Below, piece by piece: positions 12,729 through 38,380 of a stretch of DNA of 64,000 nucleotides. Location: positions 3,150,001-3,214,000 of the forward strand of contig BRXU01000006.1 in assembly GCA_030267565.1 (NCBI GenBank). The letters run 5' to 3'. The translations under genes were made by a program, and so were the position numbers. How positions within the stretch are numbered: the first letter of the stretch is position 1; every line of letters starts with the position of its first letter. This DNA is from Pleodorina starrii (lineage: Eukaryota; Chlorophyta; Chlorophyceae; Chlamydomonadales; Volvocaceae). The notes beneath the pieces were generated by a model. It had not been told where the DNA came from and ran no database searches. It was given only the letters and a program-made list of their open reading frames with translations.

Positions 12729-14039
12729 CCTTGCCCTGGCCTTCCGGCTGTCCCTCTCCAGCCGCCTGCCCGCCTTCGCCGACAGTCGCAGGCAGCGCTC
12801 CCGCTCCTCCTGCAGCCGCCGGTAAGCCTCCGCGCAGCGACCCGAGACGTCCGCTTGGCCAGCGGTCGCCGCCTCGCCCGACGCGCCGCCGCCGCCGCCG
12901 CTGGCCAAGCCGCCTCCGTCGAGGCCTTCCGTGCGTCGTCGACTACGCAGGCTGCCGGCGAGCTGACCCAGGGCCAGGCCCAGGCCCTCCAAGCCAGGCA
13001 GGCGGCTCGGACCCCGGAGGCGGTTGCGGCCGAGGTTCAGCTGCACGCTGGGGCTGGGGCACGAGTCTTCGCCGGCGCTCCGCAGCGGTGAGGAGGAGAA
13101 GTCGTCGTCGTCGTCGTCGCTGCTGCCGCCAGCGGCTTCGGCATCGGCGCCAGGGGGGGCGGCGGCGGCGTTCTGGCCTCCTTTGGGTATCCGGACGCCC
13201 AGCTTGCGCGAGGTGGCGGTGGAGGGGCCGGCAGCGCCGCCGCCGCCGCGGCCGCGCGACGGCTCGGTCTCGCCGTCGTCGGTCGTTGGAGGCGGCGGCA
13301 GGCGCTGTTGTTGCTGTGGATCGCCTGTGCAGCTCCCATCGGCCGTCCCGACCCCGTGGGACCAATGCACGCTGGCGGCGGAGGGGAGGACGACAGCGGG
13401 GGGAGGAGCCGCCGGCGCAGCGTTGCTGCTGTTTTCCGACGGGTGGTGTCGTTGCAGCAGCTGCCGCTGCTGCTGCGTTCCGCTACATGGGCTCGGGCTG
13501 GCGGGATGGAAGCCTGCCGCGGCTGCAGCTGCTGCCGCTGCTGCCGTTGTAGGAGTTGCGAAGTTCGTATCCGGAGAAGCGACAGGGTTGGAGCTGGGGG
13601 AGGGACCGGGGCTGGGTACAAAGCCCGGCAGGCTCAGCCGTGGCGGTGACATGAGCTGCATGGACGCAGCTTTGTCGGAGGCTCGGCGGGGCGGGGGTTT
13701 TAGCCTATTGCAAATGCAAATGGTGCTGTCGGCAAGATCTTTGGGTGTGCTATGGTAGTATGTGGGCGACCGCACGGGGTAAGCAGCAACGGCATCGAAG
13801 ACGTCGTCGGAGGTACGGATGTCGCGTAGGAGCTTCACTGGGCTCCGGGCTGGAGATGGCCTCAAGTCCAACTCCAACTCCACAGAATTGTCAAGATTGT
13901 AAAATTTGGCTGCTTGAACAGACGCGGGCATGCGGGGCTGAGCCACGACATCTGCAGTCTGATAGTCACTGCAGGCAAAAGCGTCCCTAGGACACAAGTT
14001 TTTTATGCTGACCTCAAAGGGTCTCCCTTCTACGCCCAA
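12729..14039 (-). CDS. Unrecognised low-complexity protein, 5' exon
   Basis: A continuous frame of 437 codons runs from ATG at 14039 to a good donor (AGG|GTGAGG) at 12729; downstream exons toward the TGTAA at 11868 are not resolved. A 29-base candidate exon at 12289-12317 is possible but weak. The first 130 residues have mixed composition and look like real protein, with Ser-Pro motifs resembling kinase target sites. The middle is Ala, Pro, Gln, Ser and Asp rich. The last 40 residues (around AYRRLQEERERCLRLSAKAG) are strongly charged and likely form a helix or coiled coil. I see no enzymatic motif and cannot name a family. Its start faces the RecQ gene 475 bp away, so the two may share a promoter region. 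Confidence 0.55.
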
Positions 14040-14514
14040 GCGCGCTCAGACGTAATCGGAGGTGGACTAGTGGTTGCTTCCATAACTTCCAGCTGAGAGG
14101 TGCGTTGAACATGTTTTCAATTCCCATAGGGCACTTGGCGCGCATTTCATTGCGCAAGCTTGATGACAGTTTGCAGTAAATTACAGTGCACAGCGTGCGG
14201 CACGCAAAAACAGATTTGGACGAACCAGGACGCAGCCCCGGAACCGGCGGGAAAACCATTTCCGTCATTCACCGGCCGCAACGGTCACACACCATCATCA
14301 GCGCCGTCTTGCAAATTCCTGGAGCGTTCATAAGGGGTTAGATATAGTCTCTACACTTTGTGAAGACCTATGTTGTCAACTGTGTGTCTAGGCCTCCATA
14401 ATGCCGCCGTGAAAACTCTACCTAACTTACAGTAACTTGGAATGGTGATGCTTATAGGTAGTAAACAGCTGCCAGGCATCCCTGCCTTCCGGCTGTCGAC
14501 CTCCGTGTGCAAGC
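14040..14514. promoter_or_regulatory. Shared upstream region of two divergent genes
   Basis: 475 bp between the start codons of the minus-strand gene (14039) and the RecQ helicase gene (14515). It must hold both transcription starts. I see no clear TATA box; the stretch at 14335-14430 is A/T-richer. No coding frame in it is convincing. Confidence 0.5.
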
Positions 14515-28674
<14,160 letters not shown>

Positions 28675-29562
28675 TGGCGGTGGTGAGTCGGTCCATCGAG
28701 CCGATCGAGTATCGAGGCGCGTGCGGTGGGAGAAGTTGTGTATGGGAGGGTGCTGCAGGTCTGTGAGCCAGGAACTACGTGAGGGGCTGTGGTGCGTGTA
28801 CCGGTATAGCGAGCGGACGGGGTGATCTGTGGTCCGTAACAGGTTTGTTGATTGATTGTGTGGCGGCGGGCGGGCGATAGGTGTACGATCTCGTCCACCT
28901 AGCGTCTTTACGAGCACAGGCCCCAAGATGCACATCACCGTGCCACTACTACGGGGTTCTGAAAGTCAACCCTTTACTCGCATTAATGTCCTGGCATTAT
29001 TGCGAGAAGGAGAAACAGCCATTATTGATAACTCCCAACTGCCAACTGCCAAGTGCCATCTACCAACGGCACTCACGTGACCAGATTCCAACTGACCAAC
29101 TGACTAAACGGGCGGGTAAGTGGTTGGGCTACCGTATGTGACGGAATGGCGCCCTGGCAGAGCTGCCAAGGTGACCATTTACTTGAAAATTTGGGGTATT
29201 GAGGGGTAACATGAAACGTATGATCTACCTTGCTCAACAAGTTATCCTCCTGACCCAGTTTAGTTTCTACAAGCGAAGGGAGTGCGAAGGCCCTTGCTTG
29301 GCTCTCGCCACCCGCCCGACCACGACCAAAGAATGCGCGATGCCGTTCCACAACAACGTTCTGCAACAAGGATGCAAAATGTGATACTTTGTGAAACGTC
29401 ACGGCGGCGGCGTCGCCGCCGGATCCGCCGTTGATGACGTCGTCGGCATCAGCGTCGGTGTCGGGTTGCGCCTCAGCGTCGCCGCCGCCGCCGCCAGCAG
29501 GTGCGGTCTGCGCCTCACCGCCGCCGCCCGCCACCTCCCGCCGCCGCTGCTGGCTGAGGCGC
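28675..29562. other. Convergent intergenic region after RecQ
   Basis: 3' flanks of the RecQ gene (+) and of a small secreted-protein gene (-). I found no TGTAA near the RecQ stop and no supported coding frame; a minus-strand open frame at 29073-29879 overlaps it but lacks a domain. Confidence 0.45.
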
Positions 29563-30712
29563 CTAAAGCAGCGACCTGCTGCTGTGGCGGAGGCGGCGGT
29601 GGAGGAGGCGGCGGCAGCCTCCCGACCAACAGATTCGGGTAACACCAGGGATTTCCACCGAGCCACTGCATGCGGTACGAGCGTACGACGGTACGACGAT
29701 GTGGACATACACAGGCAGGGTGTGCTTGCGATGAGCAATGAATGACCGCCCCAGCTAGCCCTTTCCCGAGTCAAGTGTGAACGCCGTAGAATGGAAATAC
29801 GGAAAGAAGAGCCGGCAAGAATCTCGCATCCCGTCCTCACGAAGACCAATGGATGCACGTACCAAGTATCGATGCCCAACTAACGGCCACCGTGTGAATG
29901 AGTAAACGTCAACGAACTTACCCGCCGGTGGTTGCGTTGACGCCCACCTTGGCCCAGGGGGTAGAGATGTTGACGCCCTGGAGTGAGTGCCAAGAAGACG
30001 GGTAAGAGGCGAACAACACGACATGACGTTAGAGCTTCCAAGAGGATTGGGAACAGCTCTGGGGCCGATGACCCGATGGCTCGTTCGTCTGTCCATTCAT
30101 TCAACCGATCGATCCTTCGGGCTGGAGCCGCTATCCCAATACCGGTGCGTGTGGAGCAGAGCCCTTCGACAGCAAACTCGAGTGTCATTCGTTTGTACCT
30201 ATCTGTCCTGGGCAGCGGCAGATCCGTACGCAACTGACAACCAACAACTAGCGACCACCAAACCCTAAACAACCCACCTGCCCCGGGACCACCGACACGT
30301 TTGTGAAGGGCGCGCTGACAGCGACGGGGCTGAGGCCGCCGGCGGTGATGTTGATTGGGCCGCCGCCGGGGCCACCGCCGCCCGTACCGCCGGGGGCAGT
30401 CAAGTTGAATGGAGGGGCGGTGAAGTTGGCAACGACCCGGCCGCCCACTTCCACCACGCCGCCGCCGCCGCCGCCGCTGCTGCCGCCGTCGCCGCCGGCA
30501 ACAACCGCATCACCGCCGGCGCCTGTTGTTGCAGTGTGGTGCTGCTGCTGCAGCTTACGGCTGAATGCAAGTGAACCCCGGCCTCCTCCCCCGCCGCCGC
30601 CGGCGGCTGCGGCGCCGCCAGCAGAGATCAGCATCAGCATTATCAGCACTGGCGCCGCCGCTGACGACGTCGCCACCGCCGCCGCGCGGACAATCGTCCC
30701 AATCTGGCGCAT
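29563..30712 (-). CDS. Small secreted glycoprotein, function unknown
   Basis: Three exons give 197 residues: 30712-30278, 29977-29922 and 29665-29563; the first two are well supported and the third less so. The protein starts with MRQIGTIVRAAAV and a long hydrophobic Ala/Met/Leu/Ile segment, a plausible signal peptide ending near AGGAAAA. A Gly-rich stretch and a Gln/His patch follow. Then about 70 residues carry at least six N-glycosylation sequons (NFT, NLT, NIT, NVS, NIS, NAT) between Gly/Pro-rich spacers. The short C-terminus is Arg-rich and has two Cys. I recognise no family. Its neighbour is another secreted protein gene on the same strand, so an extracellular-matrix role is a reasonable inference only. 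Confidence 0.55.
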
Positions 30713-33221
30713 CTGTCTGTCTGTCTGTCTGTCTGTCGCCTGATGGATAAATTGGAGGGTCCGGGGATTGATATGGGGACGTGAGTTCCAGTACAGCTCA
30801 GGGCCTTTGTTGTACATGTTTATGATACGGTAGATACCGTACATCTGCGTCCGGGATGCTCCATACAACGCGCGCGCGAGGAGCTACGCAGCATTAGCCT
30901 TGCTTGCCTGCTTTCCTTGCGGGGCTACGTACCGGAAAGCAAGCAAACAAGCAAGCAAGGGTGTTAAATATACAGGGGTGACACAGCGCAATTAAAATGT
31001 GGTGTTCATACGTGAGGGGGTGGATAACTGGATGGAGGGAGGGAGCAGGGGCGCGGGCGGGGCTGCTGCTGACGACCGAGGAAGGCGCCGGCAGATGCAC
31101 AGTCAAGAAGTCCAACGTGTGCCCAAGCACATACGTGGAGGAAGCACCCGCACCCGCCGCCGGGTGTATGTCCGGTGGAGCGCCCGGCGTACGTGTTGTT
31201 GCTTGCTACTGCAATATTCTTTGACCCTTTGTGCTGACGGATGATTAACGGAGCAGCAGCGGGCTTCGACCGCGCGCGACGCGACAGCTGCTCATACATA
31301 CATCCCCGCCCCCAACCTCGCGCCCGTGTGGTGGTGGTGGTGGCTCGCGATCCTTGATGAACGGCGGTACCTTTCGGAGCTGCTGGAGCTAGAGGTGGCT
31401 TCCTCTTCCTCTTCCTCCTCGTTGTTGTCGGTTGTGGTGTATCTAAAAGTAAGCGCAGCTCCCACCTTTCCTCGCCCGGTCAATCATTAACAATGTAGTG
31501 GGCGAAAGAGCTGTATGTGCATCACGGAGCCGCACGGAGCTTGCGCGTTCGTTATTAGTGCGATCGACGACTCCGTGTCGTGCGACGACTCCGTACCGTG
31601 ACTGCTTGGAGGAAAGTTCAGCAGCAACAGCGAGCCTGCAAGAATGTATGCCTACTTTTGCCTTCAAGGATAACAATCTTAATATTAATCATTAATGGAC
31701 GGATCTGAGTGAACCAATGTTAAGGACGTTTTCGTGACGACGCCAAGGCTGCCCTAGCTAGCAACCATACCAATCCGTCGGTCGGCTGTATGTCGTCATA
31801 TTTCCAACGCGAACCGGTCGCCGACGGCGGCGTCCTACGTATATCTTTGGGGAGCAGATATGATGCTGCAGATGTCTGAGCGAGAGGCGTAGGCAAGGAG
31901 CCAATGATCACGCACAGGCCGCGCAGCTTCATTACGCGATTTCGTCACCAGCAGGGTGATATGGAGGAAGTAATAAGCAACGATCGAAGTCACGTGGTTT
32001 CCGGGAGCTCGGCCCAGCGAATAATTCGGCCAAGGTCCGATAGATTGTAACCGATTGACGATGGTTGGTGGTTAGTAGTTGATCGACGCTTCGTTAATTT
32101 GCATTCCAGCTTCTTCACCTCTAGTGCTGTCTAGTGCGTGTCCCGCAGATCGAGGACTGTAATTATTTCAAGCATCGGACGATGTCGTTGAAATGTATCG
32201 AATACCGATGTAAGCGTGCATTACTATGAGGCGCCGCGCCGTTTGCTTGCTCAGCGTTATGCAGTTTCGCTCCAAGCAAGCAACATCGTTCGCGTCCTGC
32301 AAATGTCATTGGCTGCAACTTTAACTATATCTTATATGAAAGACTGTCCGGTGACATAAGCGCTTCTGGCCCCTTCTGGCCCGCCGGAGCGACGACATAT
32401 TTACAGAGCGAGATCAGCGAGTATCTATGCATGAGTGTATGTATGTAAGAAGCCTCGCTCCGCCCCACCTACATGACACCTACCTAGTTACCACCAGAGT
32501 GGATGGATAGCAATCAGCACACGATGACGACATCGATGGATGGATGTGTTGTTTTGACTGCCCCCTCATCCCCTCGCTCGCCTACTCTCCCGAACGCGGG
32601 GCGACGGAAGGCATTTCACTTCACTTCACTTCAGTGCGCTATCGTAGGTCGTAACTACGTAGCCTCGCTCGTGCGTACTTCAACGTACTTCCCACCACAC
32701 GCCTGCCTGCGGGCCCACCAACCCGGCGGCATGCCTGCGTACTTCCCCCGCCGTTTACGTATGTCATGTTCGTACCTATTACGTACGGCGGACAAACCAA
32801 GGATCGACACACGATCGAGCGACGAGTACGTACATAAAGTACTTCCGTCGTACGTCTGCTGTACGTACGTATTCATATATCGATGTTCTCCACGCAGCCA
32901 TCTGGAGAGAACAGGCACGCACGCACCCCTGCATGCCTTGCCCGCCTAGCTTGCGTCTTCGACCTACCTACCATGCATCCGTCCATCCGTCCAGCCGGCG
33001 ATGTACCTACGTATCTATCGCACCTCCGTCATCCACGCAGCTGCTGCTGCTGGCTATCTATCTACTCAATTCAATCCATCCAGCAGCGCAGGTATATGTA
33101 CGGTATACGTATTGCTGGGATGCATGGCCGGGCCGGGCCGCCGCAGCACGCACGCGGCCACGCGCACACGCACACGCACGCACGCACGCACCAACCGCGC
33201 TCATCATCACTGCTCGCTCCG
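30713..33221. other. Intergenic region, no gene seen
   Basis: 2.5 kb between two minus-strand genes, with lower GC than the genes. It contains small simple repeats (CTGT at 30714-30738, CACG/CACA around 33150-33190, TTCAC near 32617-32632) and many TACGTA-type palindromes at 32640-32880. The left end holds the promoter of the gene at 30712. No open frame shows splice-supported protein character. Confidence 0.5.
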
Positions 33222-33226
33222 TTACA
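33222..33226 (-). terminator. Candidate polyadenylation signal of the wall-protein gene
   Basis: TTACA on the plus strand (TGTAA on the minus strand), about 330 bases beyond the stop codon at 33556. Confidence 0.5.
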
Positions 33227-33555
33227 TCCAGAAATACAGCAGGCTACTTGATTCGTTGGGCATGCCCGGCAGTTACTCGCTCCGTACAGCATCGATGCAG
33301 TGCTGGACATGTTTGTGTGTGCGTGTCCGGCGAAAATTGACTACGTACGATGTGCACTTTCATCAGTGACGGACTCACGAAAAACCAAAACGCCTACCCT
33401 TATGAACAACTATCAGGCATCCATTCATTAGCCCGAACGAAGTGGGGATGAAATACGTAACCAGCATGATAGCGCGCAACTGGCTACGTATATTATTAAG
33501 TAAGCTGGATGTATGGCATGGATAGATGGATGGACCTAATCGAGCGACCGTGCGT

Positions 33556-36500
33556 TCATCCAGACTTCGTTGGTGGGACCGGTCGCGGCGGTGGCGGCGG
33601 CGGCGGTGGTGGCGGCGGCGGCGGCGGGGGCGAACCTGCACGCACATGCACATACACGCATACATACACACGAACACACATGCATACATACAATTTCCAT
33701 AAGTAGATAGGTACGTAGGCACGCCCTCATCAACATCATCAAACGTAGGCAGGTTGCTAGGTTCGTGTTCCTTTGTACATACGTTAGGTTACTCCTGTCA
33801 TCAGCATAACTGCGTAAAAAAAGGACACACGAAGAACGAAACCGGTGCTAGATAAGATGAGCGATAGGATTATTATTATGAAGTCGTCAGATACGAACTC
33901 TACTGCTGATGACAAACGTATATACGAGCGAACCAACAGAATAACGAAACTACATACTCACCCCGAACGGGCCGGCTGCAGCAAAAGCGCCAGCTGTTGA
34001 CATCGCTGGCGCCGTAGCCGATGCGGATGTGGCTGATGCGATCCCCCTCATCGCTACACTTGAAGTAGAACTGGCCGCTCGTGCCGCCGGGAGTGATGGG
34101 GACGATGGGCGCCAGGGTCGTGCTCTGGAAGGCGATGACGCGGGTCCCGCACCTCGCGCTCCCCACAACGGACCGGAAGCCGTCGGCGGCGTAGGCGGTC
34201 GTGGCGATCAAGCCGCCGCGCTCGGTGGTGTTGGTCACGCTGCCCGGCAGTGGGCCCACCTTGGTGGTTCCGTCGCTGCAGGTCATGTTGATCTGCATCG
34301 ATAGATGCAACGGACGGGGCGGGGCGGGGCGGGGCGCCAGCAGGATCGGACATCGGAGTACCGATACTTACGTACTTGCTTGGCTGCGATGGAGAGATGG
34401 AGAAAGGTAGGGAGAGATCGTAGATATAGTATATAATCAAGCTACGGTCTGCACGCACTGCATACGTTCGTACGTACGTGCACGCACATACACCGGCCGG
34501 CGCTGCTGATGATCGATCCGAACGAAGCTGCGTGCGTGTGTGTGCGTGTGTGTGCGTGTATGTGCAGCCGAGCGAGCAACGACGGATGCGAACCAATCAA
34601 CCAACCAACCAACCGACCGTAATCGTGCGTACCCACATACATACCTGGGCTAATGACGATGAAATTGTGTCTTTCCAGAACGACATTTGAACCAACATAA
34701 CAAATGTTCCGCTGGGACACCTGCAGCAGCACGCAGCAGCGATCGAGCGAGCGGGGCACATACATACATACACAGGCGCGCGGAACGTAGGTTAGTTGCG
34801 GCATTGTGGCAATCAAGCCTAATCAAGCAACAGCGGCGGGGTAGGTGAGTCGTTGATTGGATGGCGCATGCATGAGTCTATCTATCACGCAAGCTATTTC
34901 TTCAATTGATAGGTAGATAGATAGATAGGCGCACCTCAACTCACACGCAGCAGCAGCATGGCAGCATGGGCGCGCGGGCTGTATGTTATTATGTCTGGTT
35001 GCATTATTGTCTATCGATCTAGCCAGCTAGATAGGTCTATCTTTCTATCTAACTAACAGCAGTAGCTAGTCATCATCTATCAGGTATGGTATGGTAGTCA
35101 CGCGCGCGCTGACGCATGCAGCACACTTACAGCAGGTCGGCGACTCCGTAGCCGGCAAAGTAGCTGGCAGCGCAGCTGGCGTTGCGAGAAGGCGTCACTC
35201 CGTACTCGGGCGCAGATGCATTCAAGCACATCCGCCCTGTATGTATTTATGTGTGTGTATGTAGGCACGCAGGGTCGATAAATAGACTCAATTTTATGGA
35301 TCCACATGGAGGGAGCGAGTTGAATAATTTTCATTCGTTCCAGGCTACGTAGCTAGCTATAGCTTCTGCTGGCTGTATGTATGTCGCTGTTCTATTCGAT
35401 TCAATTCGAAGTTCTAAGCGGGTCAGTAGCTAGCCAGTAGTAGTCTTAAATCATTGGTAGACCGACCGGCTCGCTACGTCGTCCCTACGTAGCAAGGTGC
35501 GAATCTGCGCTTTATATCCACCCCTGCGGTTTGGATCCATAGATTTGATTTGTTTGAATCGTCGCGCGGTACCGCCATCCGCTCTTGGCACCCACCATCG
35601 ATTGGTGGTGGAGGCAGTGGAGGGCGCGGCGGCGGCGAAGGTGGAGATGGTAGGGGCAGAGGCGGTGGAGGAGGTGATGGGCGCGGGGGTGGGCGCGGCG
35701 GCGGGGACGGAGGGGACGGGCGAGGTGAGGGCGGGGACGGAGATGGGCGAGGTGGCGGCGGGGGAGGAGGGGACGGGCGAGGTGGGGGCGGGGAAGGCGG
35801 GGGCGGGGGAGGTGAGGGCGGGGGAGGAGGGGACGGGCGAGGTGGGGGCGGGGGAGGAGGGGACGGGCGAGGCGAGGGCGGGGAAGGAGATGGGCGACGT
35901 GGGGGCGGGGAAGGAGGGGACGGGCGACGTGGGGGCGGGGAAGGAGGGGACGGGCGAGGTGAGGGCGGGGAAGGAGGGGACGGGCGAGGTGAGGGCGGGG
36001 GAGGAGGGGACGGGCGAGGTGAGGGCGGGGAAGGAGGAGATGGGCGAGGTGGGGGCGGGGGAGGAGGGGACGGGCGAGGTGGGGGCGGGGGGGGAGGCGA
36101 CGGGCGAGGTGGGGCCGGGGGAGGAGGGGATGGGCGAGATGGCGACGGGCGAGGTGAAGGCGGCGGTGGAAGCGGCGGAAGAGTTGATGATGAAGCGACA
36201 GGCGCCGGCGGCCGATAATCGATAGGCGGCGGTTTAGGCGGCAGAGAAGCGGATGATGATGACGGCGGCAGCAGGCGGCTTGGAGGTTGGGGTACGGGCT
36301 GCGAGGCAGCAGCGGGCGTCAGGCGACTATCGGTTGGGCTCATGGTGCGTGGAGAAGGAGGAGTAGAAGGGGGAGGAGAAGGGGGAGGAGAAGGGGAAGG
36401 AGGGATTGGCGCACTCTTCGGAGGGGATGCAAGGGGATGTTCGCTAACGCCGTCTCCGTCCCCTCGCCGCGGTATATTCTTTTCTTACCCACCCTCGGGC

Positions 36501-37682
36501 TTTTACGGACGCCCCCACAGCCCGCACTTCATTCGTTACGGAGACGTTCGTTGTAACTTGCGTGCGTGCACCAGATGTGCGTGTCGTACATACATACACG
36601 CATACACACAAACGCACCGGGGGTGACACCGGGGGCTTTGGCGGCCGTGTCGTCGTCGGCGGAGAGGGTGGCTGCGGCGGTTGCGCGCCTGGATCGATCC
36701 CTGCGACGGACATTATGTAAATGCGTGAGTTGATTGGTATGGGGCATGGTGGCTCCCACCAGTCATCACCTGAAGGCTTATTACCGCCCGGAAGCTGGAA
36801 CCAACAATGGATGCACGCGCGTGCCTGCCGTGCCAGCAGCGGGTGTATGCGTGGTACGGCAGTACCCATCTTGTGAGGACCCCCGCCCGCCGGGTGAGTC
36901 CATCCCCTCCTCGAGTCTGGGCTAATAAGAAACGTTCGGTCTTTGTGGCGGCGTGCCAGCAGTTGCGTTTGTTTCGTTCTGTTCCGTCAAAACGACGGGC
37001 GGGGGCTACATATATACTTCTCCAGGGAGGGAGGCACGTAAGGGTCGGATATGTGCTGCGTTCGCGCGCGGGGCCTGCCTGCCTGCCTGCCTGCCTGAGA
37101 TATATAGATGTCGCGCACACTTTTGCCCCCACGCCCCACGCACGCAGCAGGCGTCAATTCTTTTTGCTGGCCATGCAAGCTTTGCATGCTGTCTGCCAGC
37201 GTTGTGGCATGGCGTTCCGTACACTTCGTTCCGTACGGGAAACCGGCGGGTGGGCGGGCTCGGGACGGACGGAGCGCCCTTGCTTGGATGACATCGATGT
37301 CGTGCACGCGAGGTCATGCATGTATCTATATAAGTATATGGCGTAAATGTTTTAACCTGTCAAAAGGGCGAGCGCGAGTTGTTGTCGTCGGCTGCTGGCG
37401 GACCGCTGCTGCAATGACTTCTGCGGGCAGGACCAACGGATAAGATTTCGACATACGTTACGCCAATGTTTTTTATTTTCTCGATGAGGAATTCAAAGAG
37501 AAAAATGTTTCGAGCGCAACACCAATTTGCGAGCCAATTTGCGAGCCAATTTGCTGGGCACTCACCTCGGACCCTAGCGCCTCTATCGGTTGCGCATTAG
37601 CCAGCATCAATCCTGCCAAGAGATGTACAATAATAATGGGCACAGCTGCCGCCATCCAGTACCTCGCGCTTCCAGCACTCAT
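33556..37682 (-). CDS. Secreted hydroxyproline-rich extracellular-matrix protein
   Basis: Eight exons give 545 residues with closing phases: 37682-37566, 36794-36770 (25 bases), 36700-36618, 36415-35596, 35236-35131, 34720-34645, 34292-33962, 33635-33556. Residues 1-31 are a classic signal peptide ending LMLANAQ. Residues 40-345 are proline-rich, largely PPSPRPSPP-type repeats, the kind hydroxylated and arabinosylated in volvocine cell-wall glycoproteins. A Cys-containing domain of about 180 residues follows (LNASAPEYGVTPSRNASC, then CPSGTFV, CSDGTTKVGPLPGS, FKCSDEGDRISHIRIGYG, FCC), with several N-glycosylation sequons. The protein ends in about 15 prolines and a short tail. Architecture resembles pherophorin-type proteins, but I do not recognise the pherophorin domain. 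The border between exons 3 and 4 is the least certain. Confidence 0.78.
36440..36490 (-). repeat. Dispersed intronic element, copy C
   Basis: On the minus strand this reads TAAGAAAAGAATATACCGCG, a G-rich linker, then GACGGAGACGGCGTTAGCGA. It matches copies A and B in sequence and order. It lies just upstream of the large proline-rich exon of the wall-protein gene. Confidence 0.7.
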
Positions 37683-38380
37683 CGTTCGGCTTGTCGGAAA
37701 GTCTCGGTCGCTGGGTGCATATGCACGTGTATTAATGGCATATATACATACTCAGTGCTATACGTCTCTTTAATGTTGGTAGTGTGGGAGGTAGGACACA
37801 AGTAAGATGCCCAGTACGACACCGACAGTTTCGACCAAGCTTCCACGACTGAATATGAGCCCTTCCGCCCGCCCTGCTATCCATCCCCAACATATCGCCC
37901 CCTCCCAAACCCATTCGTAGCAAAGTCGAGTCCACAGCGTTGAGAAGCATGCTTTGAGAAGCTTGACTTGTTATCGTTACGAGGAGCCGCGAGGAGGGAG
38001 CCCGGGCCCGCCGTCAGGCTTTGCGGTTTATTCGCATACACGGGCGCAGTCGGGCGGGGCACGAATGCGGACGAAAAGCCCTTTGCTCCCTCCCTCCCCC
38101 CTTCTTTCCATTTTCCCCCAGCCAAGAGAATGTATGTGTCTGTCTACGTAGTAGATGTGTGTCAGAGCAATCGACTGGCGGGTACAAACCGTACCGTACG
38201 ACTGGACGGCGCGAGTGAAGGCGGCGGGCGCGGCTGACGGGGGTACACAACGAATCGAACGACCCAAAACGCACGCAGCAGGCTGGCTGGCTGTGGCGGG
38301 GCGGGGCGGGGCGGGGCGGGGGGGCCCTCAGGAGGCAGCGCAGAGAAAGTATCCATCTGAAGTCCACACGCTCCAAGTCT
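37683..38380. promoter_or_regulatory. Intergenic region with wall-protein promoter
   Basis: 700 bp between the start of the wall-protein gene and the stop of the WD40 gene, both on the minus strand. It holds the promoter of the former and the 3' end of the latter. No coding frame is supported. Confidence 0.5.

Noticed and set aside
29073..29879. 268-residue minus-strand ORF as a separate gene
   Set aside because: It crosses the third exon of the secreted-protein model and the preceding intron, and changes composition abruptly; no domain seen.
32503..33369. Overlapping plus-strand ORFs of 120-150 residues
   Set aside because: Three frames are open at once over TACGTA- and CACG-rich sequence; Cys/Tyr/Arg-rich composition fits noncoding repeats.
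35497..36225. Plus-strand Gly/Glu-rich ORFs of 220-240 residues
   Set aside because: Antisense of the proline-rich exon of the wall-protein gene, where Pro codons read as Gly on the other strand.
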